In this document: positions 1 to 5,769 of the stretch, one piece after another | Position numbering within the stretch: position 1 is the first letter of the stretch | Layout of the letters: each line of letters opens with the position of its first letter | From: Oligoflexia bacterium | GTDB lineage: Bacteria; Bdellovibrionota_G; JANQFH01 | Length of the DNA: 8,768 nucleotides | Direction: 5' to 3' | Assembly: GCA_028277945.1 (NCBI GenBank) | Contig: JANQFH010000072.1 | Coordinates: 1 to 8,768 of the forward strand | Notes under the pieces: generated by a model | What the model saw: only the letters and a program-made list of their open reading frames with translations | Told to the model about the DNA's origin: nothing | Databases searched by the model: none | Made by a program: the position numbers and the translations under genes

Positions 1-1
1 C

Positions 2-862
2 AAGTACGATGCGGACGGCAATACCAAAACCCGCACCCCAGGGGCCGACAACCCGGTGCCGGCCATCACGGATCCGGCGGACTATGTTTACAACAGCGGC
101 GGTCAGCGGCAGATGAAGCAGAATAGTTCAGACCGGATCTTTCATTATGATCTGGCTGGTAAGCTCATCGCCGAGACCGACGGGCTGGGCACTCTGGTCA
201 AAGCCTATGTGTGGCTTCATGGGCAGCCGCTGGCGCAGTTTGACGCAAGCGGTAACGTCAGCTATTATCACAACGACCATTTGGGCACGCCGCAGCGGAT
301 GACCGATGGGGTTGGCAGCGTGGTCTGGGCGGCGGATTATCTGCCGTTTGGGCTGGCGGATGTGACCGTTGAGATCGTTGAAAACAATCTTCGATTGCCC
401 GGACAGTTCTTTGATAAAGAAACAGGGTATCACCAAAATTACTTTCGCTACTACGATCCTAAGTTAGGTAGATATCTTCGGGCTGATCCTATTGGGTTGG
501 CTGGAGGGGTGAATCTCTACACTTACGTCCAAAATAATCCGGTGAACATGATTGACCCTGAGGGGTTGCATGGTATTTTATTCTCTAGGCCGCCCATCTT
601 TCGTCCACCACCATCGTGGCGGCCACCAATTAATGCAAGACCAACTGGGCCTAAGCCGAGAGTTACACCTAATCCAAGACCACGACCAGTAATTGAACCA
701 CCTCCAGAAGTAATAAAGCCGCAACCGAAACCTTGGTACTGGTGGGTCCTAAGGCTGATTTTGAGAAACGACCTGTCAGATGACATCAGCCCAGGGTGTG
801 GTACGCCGATTAATGATAAACCGATTCGCGTAATAAATGATCCATATGGAGATATGGCGTAA
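2..862 (+). CDS. RHS repeat-associated core protein, C-terminal part with variable tip (5' end outside window)
   Basis: The reading frame is open from base 2, so the gene starts upstream of the window; the internal GTG at 56 is not a real start. The 286 visible residues open with a YD-type repeat (KYDADGNT). They continue through typical RHS core sequence: YYHNDHLGTPQ, ETGYHQNYFRYYDP, GRYLRADPIGLAGGVNLYTYVQNNP, and the closing IDPEGL. In this family IDPEGL marks the border between the conserved shell-forming core and the variable, usually toxic, tip. The tip here is about 97 residues: a long proline/arginine-rich stretch, then WYWWVLRLILRN, and no toxin fold I recognise. Base composition becomes more AT-rich from about position 390, as is usual for an exchanged tip. 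RHS proteins are delivered by secretion systems or act at the cell surface in competition; which applies here cannot be told. The family call is firm; toxicity of this tip is inference. Confidence 0.9.
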   Translation, partial: KYDADGNTKTRTPGADNPVPAITDPADYVYNSGGQRQMKQNSSDRIFHYDLAGKLIAETDGLGTLVKAYVWLHGQPLAQFDASGNVSYYHNDHLGTPQRMTDGVGSVVWAADYLPFGLADVTVEIVENNLRLPGQFFDKETGYHQNYFRYYDPKLGRYLRADPIGLAGGVNLYTYVQNNPVNMIDPEGLHGILFSRPPIFRPPPSWRPPINARPTGPKPRVTPNPRPRPVIEPPPEVIKPQPKPWYWWVLRLILRNDLSDDISPGCGTPINDKPIRVINDPYGDMA

Positions 863-909
863 CCGGTGTTCTTCGTATCCATATAATAAAATCCGAAGGA
901 GGACCTTTT

Positions 910-1194
910 ATGCATAATAATCAGACTTTCGGTTTTGAGGGAGAAATACTACTTTTATATTTAGTCAATTCATCTGACGCATTTGCCGGAGGTATCGCAT
1001 TAAAGAACCCTGAAATAAGAGAATTAAGTGGACGTCTTTTTATTCTTGGAATAATTCCTGAAAGCACTAATGATTGGTCTTCAGGACAAAAAACCGGCAT
1101 AGCGTTTGATCAAGTTGCTCATTTTATAGAGTTTAGTTCAGAGCAGGAATTTGTCGAAAAAGCATCTTTTGCCGTAAACGTATCTACTCATTAA
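910..1194 (+). CDS. small protein next to RHS tip, candidate immunity protein
   Basis: A 94-residue protein starts at ATG 910, seven bases after a perfect AAGGAGG (896-902), so translation should be efficient. It begins 47 bases after the RHS stop on the same strand and has the same AT-rich composition as the RHS tip, suggesting the two travelled together. The sequence (MHNNQTFGFEGEILLLYLVN..., GRLFILGIIPE, VAHFIEFSSEQEFVEKASFAV) looks like a compact alpha/beta cytosolic protein with no signal peptide or membrane segment. I recognise no family. Small genes directly downstream of polymorphic-toxin tips usually encode the cognate immunity protein; that role is inferred from position only. The gene is probably co-transcribed with the RHS gene and ends before the terminator at 1273-1318. 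Confidence 0.7.
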   Translation: MHNNQTFGFEGEILLLYLVNSSDAFAGGIALKNPEIRELSGRLFILGIIPESTNDWSSGQKTGIAFDQVAHFIEFSSEQEFVEKASFAVNVSTH

Positions 1195-1213
1195 AGGACG
1201 ACAATAGGGAGGT

Positions 1214-1235
1214 CACTAGGGACGCACTAGGGACG
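1214..1235 (+). repeat. two head-to-tail copies of CACTAGGGACG
   Basis: CACTAGGGACG occurs at 1214-1224 and again, with no gap, at 1225-1235. The second copy runs into the palindrome GGACGTCC (1231-1238). AGGGACGTCC-type sequence upstream of a TATTGACA motif reminds me of sequence near REP-associated IS200-like transposase genes, but no transposase is present, so it is recorded only as a tandem repeat. Confidence 0.6.
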
Positions 1236-1272
1236 TCCATCAACATATAAGTAGCCCATAAAGTATTGACAG

Positions 1273-1318
1273 ACGGTGGTTTATGAAGATTAATTGTTCT
1301 TCATAAATTGCCGTTTTG
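1273..1318 (+). terminator. intrinsic terminator after the RHS/immunity genes
   Basis: TTTATGAAGA (1280-1289) pairs perfectly with TCTTCATAAA (1298-1307) around an 8-base loop. Beyond a 3x3 internal loop, ACGG (1273-1276) pairs with CCGT (1311-1314). TTTTGC follows the stem. The structure lies about 80 bases after the stop of the 94-aa gene and suits the end of that rightward transcript. The T-tract is short, so termination may be partial. Confidence 0.55.
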
Positions 1319-1368
1319 CATTTAGAGCTTTGAAAGCAGTATTGAGAAGATGAGGGAGGGGGGAAAGG

Positions 1369-1508
1369 GTTTTATCGATGCAGAAAGGATGGGATCTATT
1401 GTATGGACCTGCCTCGATAAAACTCAAAAAACCTTGCGCCTTTAAAGGATGGATGGGCCGATTGTATGCACAAGATTTTTTGACTTTAGCGCCCGTTGCC
1501 CGCTAAAG
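1369..1508. repeat. three directly abutting stem-loops
   Basis: Hairpin 1: GTTTTATCGA-t-GCAG (1369-1383) against CTGC-c-TCGATAAAAC (1409-1423), one mismatch, 25-base loop. Hairpin 2 begins at the next base: 1424-1439 against 1468-1483, 14 of 16 pairs, both exceptions being G-U on the minus strand. Hairpin 3 again begins at the next base: CTTTAGCG (1484-1491) against CGCTAAAG (1501-1508), 9-base loop. The loops of hairpins 1 and 2 both carry AAAGGATGG (1384, 1444), and ATTGTATG occurs at 1398 and 1461, suggesting duplication of one unit. Confidence 0.7.
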
Positions 1509-1519
1509 CCTCTCCCCAT

Positions 1520-1677
1520 CGTTGCGGCCCGCCATGGGCTATAGAGTGCGGATGCGGTCGGCAGTGGGTGTTTACCCGGCCGTCACATCCCGTGCAGCAG
1601 ATGGAACGGCACGGTCTGCGCCGGCCTCTGCCGAGGGATTGCCACCATCTTACGTATTTATCCGCCCCCCCGCAACG
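1520..1677. repeat. GC-rich rod of nested inverted repeats
   Basis: Five stems nest in register: CGTTGCGG (1520-1527) with CCGCAACG (1670-1677); GCGGAT (1548-1553) with ATCCGC (1660-1665); TCGGCAG (1558-1564) with CTGCCGA (1628-1634); GGCCG (1578-1582) with CGGCC (1622-1626); CCGTGC (1590-1595) with GCACGG (1609-1614). Local hairpins GCCC/GGGC (1527-1530/1536-1539, sharing base 1527 with the outer stem) and GGGT/ACCC (1566-1569/1574-1577) sit on the left side. Each stem is short, but the consistent nesting is unlikely to be chance. Confidence 0.55.
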
Positions 1678-1735
1678 AGAAGGAGCGCACCCATATGCGC
1701 ACCATATAGCTCCCTCCGCCCCAGCCACTCCCCCC

Positions 1736-1858
1736 CACCTTTGTTTACACACCTTTTGCAAATCCTTATTACTTCTTTTTGTGCTCCGCCCGGCTTGGCC
1801 GGGCTGTCCACCTGTCATTTTTTAGCCGCTGTTTGCAAAAGCTGCGCAAACAAAGGCG
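1736..1858. repeat. double nested stem enclosing a strong GC hairpin
   Basis: CCTTTGTTT (1738-1746) pairs with AAACAAAGG (1848-1856), extendable to 1736/1858 with one G-U on the minus strand. After a symmetrical 6x6 internal loop, CTTTTGCAAA (1753-1762) pairs with TTTGCAAAAG (1832-1841). Inside sits GCCCGGC (1788-1794), loop TTG, GCCGGGC (1798-1804). A competing hairpin TGTTTGC/GCAAACA (1830-1836/1846-1852) could give an alternative fold. Confidence 0.6.
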
Positions 1859-1961
1859 TTGCCAAAGAGACATCCCCCTGCTGCCTGCGCATTGACCAAC
1901 CGCAACAGAAGATCTCTTGCCGTTAAAAGAAAAAAGGAATCTTGCCCGATTGGATAGGAGC

Positions 1962-1985
1962 ATCCGGCCGCGGCAGCGGCCGGAT
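1962..1985 (-). terminator. strong GC hairpin, possible end of the repressor operon transcript
   Basis: ATCCGGCCGC (1962-1971), loop GGCA, GCGGCCGGAT (1976-1985) form a perfect 10-bp stem. It lies 80 bases beyond the stop of the 58-aa gene on the minus strand. No T-tract follows on either strand; the nearest on the minus strand is about 25 bases further, at 1926-1937. It may therefore be a pause or processing site rather than a true terminator. Confidence 0.35.
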
Positions 1986-2064
1986 ATCAAAAAGGAACCG
2001 ATCCTTTGGGTTGGTGGACGGACATTTTCTATCAAAACGCTGCTGCGAGCGGCAGTTGCTATAT

Positions 2065-2241
2065 TTAGTCCTCATTGAAATGTGATCGAACATCAATGAA
2101 AAAATCTTCAAGGGTGACGCCTTTTTCGATCTGGTCTAAAATATAGCCGCAACCAAATCCTCCTACTTGTGTCTCACCATTTGGACGACTAAGCTCAATT
2201 TTTACCCTGCACCGTTCAATAAAATCTTGAATCGTCTTCAT
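2065..2241 (-). CDS. 58-aa protein coupled to the XRE repressor gene
   Basis: The product is 58 residues, beginning MKTIQDFIERCRVKIEL and ending RSHFNED. Its ATG (2241-2239) overlaps the repressor's TGA (2240-2238) as ATGA, the classic arrangement for translational coupling, which supports a real gene despite its size. The central GGFGCGYILDQIEKGVTLEDFF followed by an acidic helix looks like a small folded cytosolic domain; there is no signal or membrane segment. I recognise no family. By position it could be a partner or anti-repressor of the regulator, or a toxin/antitoxin-like small protein; these are guesses. Base composition is AT-rich like the repressor gene and unlike the rightward replication genes. 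Confidence 0.65.
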   Translation of the reverse strand: MKTIQDFIERCRVKIELSRPNGETQVGGFGCGYILDQIEKGVTLEDFFIDVRSHFNED

Positions 2242-2600
2242 TGCTTAGCTCCTGCGCCTTTAAGAAACATATCTATGTTTTTTAGAAGTGCTTTTTGTTG
2301 GGACGGTGGAAGCGCTTCGATTTGCTTCATTCTGCGGGTAAACCTCAGGCTTGGCTTGATACCATCACTCTTGATTGGTTTGATCCCTAAAAGTTCATCA
2401 GCGGAAACGTTCAATGCCTTTGACAACAGCACCACAAGATTGCTTGGAGGGTTATCTGACTCAACCTCATAGTACGCAATAACTCGTCTGCTTACATTTA
2501 CCTTGTCGGCTAATTGCTGTTGAGAAAGGCCTCTTTTTTTCCTCAGGTTGGATAGCCTTGCACTAAAATTTGTTATGCTTTTTTCTTTTTTCATTGGCAT
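2238..2600 (-). CDS. XRE-family helix-turn-helix repressor
   Basis: The 120-residue protein has an N-terminal HTH_3 fold at about residues 13-72. FSARLSNLRKKRGLSQQQLADKVNVSRRVIAYYEVESDNPP covers helices 1-4, with the recognition helix near 37-45, followed by the typical LVVLLSKALNVSADELLG. A helical C-terminal tail (84-114, LRFTRRMKQIEALPPSQQKALLKNIDMFLK) may mediate dimerisation. There is no peptidase domain, so SOS-type self-cleavage is not expected. The ATG at 2600 is taken; an in-frame ATG at 2594 is equally possible because neither has a clear ribosome site. The gene is transcribed away from the primase/recombinase block and overlaps the 58-aa gene. Its likely job is to control the divergent promoters upstream of it, deciding whether the element stays silent. 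Confidence 0.88.
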   Translation of the reverse strand: MPMKKEKSITNFSARLSNLRKKRGLSQQQLADKVNVSRRVIAYYEVESDNPPSNLVVLLSKALNVSADELLGIKPIKSDGIKPSLRFTRRMKQIEALPPSQQKALLKNIDMFLKGAGAKQ

Positions 2601-2617
2601 TCTTATAGCATGGGATT

Positions 2618-2646
2618 TTAATAATCAGAATTTTTGCTTGACACAA
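2618..2646 (-). promoter_or_regulatory. sigma70-like promoter for the repressor operon
   Basis: On the minus strand TTGTGT (2646-2641), a 17-base spacer and TATTAA (2623-2618) lie just upstream of the repressor start at 2600. The -35 box overlaps that of the rightward promoter, so polymerase binding in the two directions should be mutually exclusive. Confidence 0.4.
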
Positions 2647-2666
2647 TTGAACGCTACACGTACAAA
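2638..2666 (+). promoter_or_regulatory. sigma70-like promoter for the rightward operon
   Basis: A perfect TTGACA (2638-2643), a 17-base spacer and TACAAA (2661-2666) point toward the 101-aa gene and the primase. CAATTG occurs at 2644-2649 inside the spacer and again at 2720-2725; these could be repressor half-sites. A weak AT hairpin, ATGTT/AACAT (2685-2689/2695-2699), followed by a T-run lies in the leader and might attenuate transcription. Confidence 0.45.
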
Positions 2667-2733
2667 AAGATATCGCTAAATGTCATGTTAAAAAAACATT
2701 TTTTTTACTTGACTGTTTTCAATTGGGAGTTTG

Positions 2734-2787
2734 CAAAACAAAAAAGCCATCAGCCCTTGACTGGCAAGTCTTCACGGCTGATGGCTT
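2734..2787 (-). terminator. intrinsic terminator reading leftward, in the leader of the rightward operon
   Basis: AAGCCATCAGCC (2744-2755) pairs perfectly with GGCTGATGGCTT (2776-2787). The 20-base loop itself contains GACT-GGCA-AGTC. Read on the minus strand, the stem is followed by TTTTGTTTTG, a canonical U-tract. On the plus strand no T-tract follows. It would stop an antisense transcript or leftward read-through before the repressor promoter; no minus-strand gene precedes it. Confidence 0.6.
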
Positions 2788-2797
2788 AAGAAGAGAG

Positions 2798-2817
2798 CAA
2801 AGGGCTGCAACCCTTTG
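2798..2817 (+). other. leader hairpin upstream of the 101-aa gene
   Basis: CAAAGGG (2798-2804), loop CTGCAA, CCCTTTG (2811-2817) form a perfect 7-bp stem about 65 bases before the start codon. With the hairpin just upstream, the 5' leader of the operon would be well structured, which may matter for message stability or translation. Confidence 0.45.
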
Positions 2818-2882
2818 AACTTCTCACCTGTTTAGCGCATCTCTCCAAAAAAATCAAGTATTTGAAAGGAGGTGAAGCCTTT

Positions 2883-3188
2883 ATGCAAGGTACCGTCGAA
2901 GTCACCGATCTGTTCAAGGGGGCATTTTTGCTGTGCATGGGTGGCCGGTTGGATCAGGTCAAGATCCGCAACAACGGCCGACGCATCGCAACCTTTTTGA
3001 TCACCGGCCCGGACCTGGACCGTTTGGACAGCGATTACCGTTGCGGCCGAGCCCTGGTCAATCCGGTTGAGCTTAGAGAGAGCCTGAACCACCTGCGAGA
3101 TGTGATGTTTGAAAAACTACGAAAGACAGAGGGGAGATACAAACATGCCAATCGACCAAGAGGTTATCGAGCAAGCCAAGCGCACTGA
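2883..3188 (+). CDS. 101-aa conserved-looking protein, DUF5659-like, first gene of the primase operon
   Basis: ATG 2883 is chosen because it sits nine bases after AAGGAGGT (2866-2873); a TTG at 2862 precedes the ribosome site and cannot be the start. Residues 6-80 form a compact domain (VTDLFKGAFLLCMGGRLDQVKI, RRIATFLITGPDLDRLDSDYRCG, ALVNPVELRESLNHLRDVMFEKL) that resembles the small DUF5659 family as I remember it; function unknown. The last 20 residues are basic and lie in the 44 bases overlapping the primase gene, so they may be poorly constrained. There is no signal peptide or membrane segment. Position as first gene, overlapping the primase, suggests an accessory role in replication or excision of the element, by inference only. 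Its stop lies inside the primase gene, so the two are probably translationally linked. Confidence 0.75.
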   Translation: MQGTVEVTDLFKGAFLLCMGGRLDQVKIRNNGRRIATFLITGPDLDRLDSDYRCGRALVNPVELRESLNHLRDVMFEKLRKTEGRYKHANRPRGYRASQAH

Positions 3189-5766
3189 CCTTGTGGCCCT
3201 GGTTCAAGCCAAGGGCATCCAACTTAAAAAAAACGGCAAAAGCTATATGGGCCTTTGCCCCTTCCATGCCGACAAAACCCCTTCACTGTCCATCACCCCA
3301 TCGAAAAACCTATGGCAATGCTTTGGCTGCGGTGCAGCCGGTGACCCCATCCGTTTTGTCGAGATGTTCGACCAGGTGGACTTTAAAGAGGCGGTCAAAC
3401 GCTTGAATGACAACGGTTTTAAGCGCACCCAACCGGCCAAACCGGATCCATCCAAGACGCTATCGGTCAAACAGCGCAAGCTGCTGGCCCGTGTGGTGGG
3501 CCACTACCAACACGCCATTGGCGGCAAGGACACAAAGGGGCTGGACTATCTGCAATCGGGCCGGGGCATCAGCGACACTCAATCGCTAAAGGACTTTGGC
3601 GCAGGATACGCCAACGGCACCTTGCTTGAGATCCTGCCCGAGGACCGCCAAGTGATCGAAGAACTTAAAACCATCGGCATCTTAAACGCCAAGGGCAACG
3701 AAGTGTTCTACAATTGCGTGGTGTTCCCCCTTTACAACGCAAGAGGCTCGATTGTGAACCTGTACGGTCGCAACATCGATGACGAGGCAGGCACCACGCA
3801 CTTGTATCTTCCCGGTCCCAGGACCGGGCTTGTGAACCGGCAGGCGGTCAAGCGATCCCAAACGATTATTTTAACCGAATCCATCATCGATGCCCTAACG
3901 CTCTACGATGCGGGCTTTAAGAATGTGATCCCGATTTACGGCGTCAACGGCCTTGTTGACGACCACCTGCAGCTCATACACCGCAAGATCAAAAGCGCCT
4001 ATCTCGTGTTCGATGCCGACGAGCCTGGAAAACGGGCTGTTGACGCCGTATCGCAACGCTTGGAAGAAAAAGGGATCACCCCTTACCCTGTGACCTTGCC
4101 GGTCAAAGATGTGAACATCTACTTCAAACGCCACACCCCGGAACAGTTCGAATCTTTACTCAAAGCCGCCAACCCCAAGTCTTTAGAGCAATCGGAAAAG
4201 GTCAGCAAAAGAGAGCAAACCCTGTACAAAGAAACCGACCATGGCTTCATGGTGGGCTTTGGAGATCGCCAATACGAAATCAAAGGCATCCAGAAAAATC
4301 AGACCCAACTTAAAGTCACCGTCAAAGCCTCAACCGATGTGACCGGCAACCGGCCTTTTGAGCTGACCACCATAGACCTGTACTCCTCCCGCTCACGGAT
4401 CTGGTTCGGCAAGCTGTGCGCCGATCTGTTTGAAGCCGATGAAGCCTTAATCAAAGAGGACATAGGCCGTCTTTTAGCGCTGGTAGAAGACTTTAAGCCC
4501 AAGCAAAAGCAAGAATCCATAGCCGAGCCTACAAGGGCAGAAAAAGAGGCGGCCATGGCCTTGTTAAAAAGCCCCAAGTTGTTCGATGAAATATTGGCCG
4601 ACCTTGAGACGTTAGGAGTTGTTGGCGAAAAAACCAACAAGATCGTTTGTTATTTAGCCGCCATATCCCGCAAGCTGAACAAACCATTGTCGGTACTGAT
4701 CCAGAGCCGCAGCAGCGCCGGAAAGTCCACGCTTCAAAACGCTATTTTAAAACTGGTCCCGGATGAAGACTATGAAAGCTACACCCGGGTGACCGACCAA
4801 GCCCTGTTCTACAAGAAAGAAGACTCTTTGGTTCACAAGATATTGGCGATAGAAGAAGACGCCGGCGTAGGCGGTGCTGCTTACAGTATCCGCAATATCC
4901 AATCGGCGGGCAAGATCACCGTGGCGGTGACCGGCAAAGATCCGGGCACCGGCAAGATGGAAACCGAGGACCACACCGTCTACGGTCCTGTAGGGATCAT
5001 GCTGACCACCACCACATCGGAACTGGACCAGGAGACCGCATCTCGCTTTATGGTGCTGACCATCGACGAGTCGGCCAAGATGACCCAGGCCATCCATCAA
5101 AAACAAAGACAGGCCCGAACTCTGGCCGGTCTGATCCGCAACAGCAAGACTGCTGCCGTTATCAAAAAGCACCACACGGCCCAACGGCAGCTTGTGCCCG
5201 TGGCCGTGGTCAACAACTTTGATCAGTATTTAAGTTATCCGACCGGCAACCTTGTCACCAGAAGGGACCACGACAAGTACTTGGGGCTGATTGACGCCAT
5301 AGCCTTTTTGCGTCAACACCAGCGCAAAACCAAGACCGTAAACGTTGACGGCCAGCCCATTGAGTATATCGAAGTCACACTTGAAGATATCGATCTTGCC
5401 AACCGTTTAGCCAATGAGGTCCTGGGTCGCAGCCTGGACGAGCTGGCCGCACCGTCGGCGACCTTGCTGGATGCCATCTACAACATGGTCAAAGAGATCT
5501 CCGAGCAAAGAAACATCTGTCTTGAAGAAGTGCACTTCAACCGGCGTCAGATCCGTGAGTACATCAGTTGGACCGACTGGCAGATCCGCACCCACATCAA
5601 ACAGCTTGAAGATCTTGAGTATGTCTACGTGCGCATGGGAGCCAGGGGCAAAGAGTACAGCTACGCCATGAACTACAACGGCCAGGGTCAGCAAGGAAAA
5701 CGCTTTTACCTGAACTTGACGCCGGTTGAAGAGATCAAAAAGCTTCTGAAAAAAGACAAAAAGTAA
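3145..5766 (+). CDS. DnaG-like primase fused to P-loop ATPase
   Basis: The 873-residue protein likely makes primers and unwinds or loads DNA for the element's own replication. Domains: CHC2 zinc finger (C38, H41, C59, C62; LCPFH...WQCFGC); DnaG-type core N-domain (about 105-235); Toprim (about 240-325) with the acidic residues E245 in LTES and D290/D292 in VFDADEPG; a linker; an ATPase domain (about 475-660) with Walker A SSAGKST (523-529), a Walker B-like ILAIEED (566-572) and a possible arginine finger at R634; and a C-terminal winged-helix-like segment (about 785-845). Ordinary DnaG is about 600 residues and ends in a DnaB-binding domain; here that is replaced by the ATPase. ATG 3145 follows GAGGGGAG at good spacing; the frame extends up to a TTG at 3109 without a ribosome site. 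The primase and ATPase calls are firm; the helicase role is inference. Confidence 0.88.
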   Translation: MPIDQEVIEQAKRTDLVALVQAKGIQLKKNGKSYMGLCPFHADKTPSLSITPSKNLWQCFGCGAAGDPIRFVEMFDQVDFKEAVKRLNDNGFKRTQPAKPDPSKTLSVKQRKLLARVVGHYQHAIGGKDTKGLDYLQSGRGISDTQSLKDFGAGYANGTLLEILPEDRQVIEELKTIGILNAKGNEVFYNCVVFPLYNARGSIVNLYGRNIDDEAGTTHLYLPGPRTGLVNRQAVKRSQTIILTESIIDALTLYDAGFKNVIPIYGVNGLVDDHLQLIHRKIKSAYLVFDADEPGKRAVDAVSQRLEEKGITPYPVTLPVKDVNIYFKRHTPEQFESLLKAANPKSLEQSEKVSKREQTLYKETDHGFMVGFGDRQYEIKGIQKNQTQLKVTVKASTDVTGNRPFELTTIDLYSSRSRIWFGKLCADLFEADEALIKEDIGRLLALVEDFKPKQKQESIAEPTRAEKEAAMALLKSPKLFDEILADLETLGVVGEKTNKIVCYLAAISRKLNKPLSVLIQSRSSAGKSTLQNAILKLVPDEDYESYTRVTDQALFYKKEDSLVHKILAIEEDAGVGGAAYSIRNIQSAGKITVAVTGKDPGTGKMETEDHTVYGPVGIMLTTTTSELDQETASRFMVLTIDESAKMTQAIHQKQRQARTLAGLIRNSKTAAVIKKHHTAQRQLVPVAVVNNFDQYLSYPTGNLVTRRDHDKYLGLIDAIAFLRQHQRKTKTVNVDGQPIEYIEVTLEDIDLANRLANEVLGRSLDELAAPSATLLDAIYNMVKEISEQRNICLEEVHFNRRQIREYISWTDWQIRTHIKQLEDLEYVYVRMGARGKEYSYAMNYNGQGQQGKRFYLNLTPVEEIKKLLKKDKK

Positions 5767-5769
5767 TCC

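Larger units (their letters stand above)
1369..1858. ncRNA. candidate large structured RNA or folded single-stranded DNA region, about 490 nt
   Basis: No reading frame here looks like protein; long open frames occur on both strands only because GC-rich sequence lacks stops. The region is instead filled with nested inverted repeats, described separately: tandem hairpins at 1369-1508, a five-stem nested rod at 1520-1677, a small hairpin pair at 1682-1713, and a double nested stem at 1736-1858 enclosing GCCCGGC-TTG-GCCGGGC. Some mismatches become G-U pairs only in a minus-strand RNA: two in hairpin 2 and one at 1737/1857. One possible wobble (1763/1831) favours the plus strand, so the strand is undecided. 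Alternatives are a priming or origin site for the primase encoded nearby, or the relic of a mobile element. I match it to no RNA family. Structure was judged by eye, not by energy calculation. Confidence 0.4.

Noticed and set aside
1369-1858. Group II intron or retron identity for the structured region
   Set aside because: No domain V-like hairpin recognised and no reverse transcriptase gene anywhere in the window.
1486-1926. Long overlapping open frames on both strands (109-134 aa)
   Set aside because: Low-complexity Pro/Arg/Ser/Cys-rich translations, no ribosome sites, and the same bases explain better as paired stems; stop-poor GC-rich sequence.
3116-3122. ACTACGA near the primase start as another iteron copy
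   Set aside because: Only seven bases match, it is single, unphased and inside coding sequence.
4747-5184. Minus-strand open frame inside the primase gene (145 aa)
   Set aside because: It is the shadow of a well-conserved coding region with a Walker A/B domain; no ribosome site and no recognisable protein.
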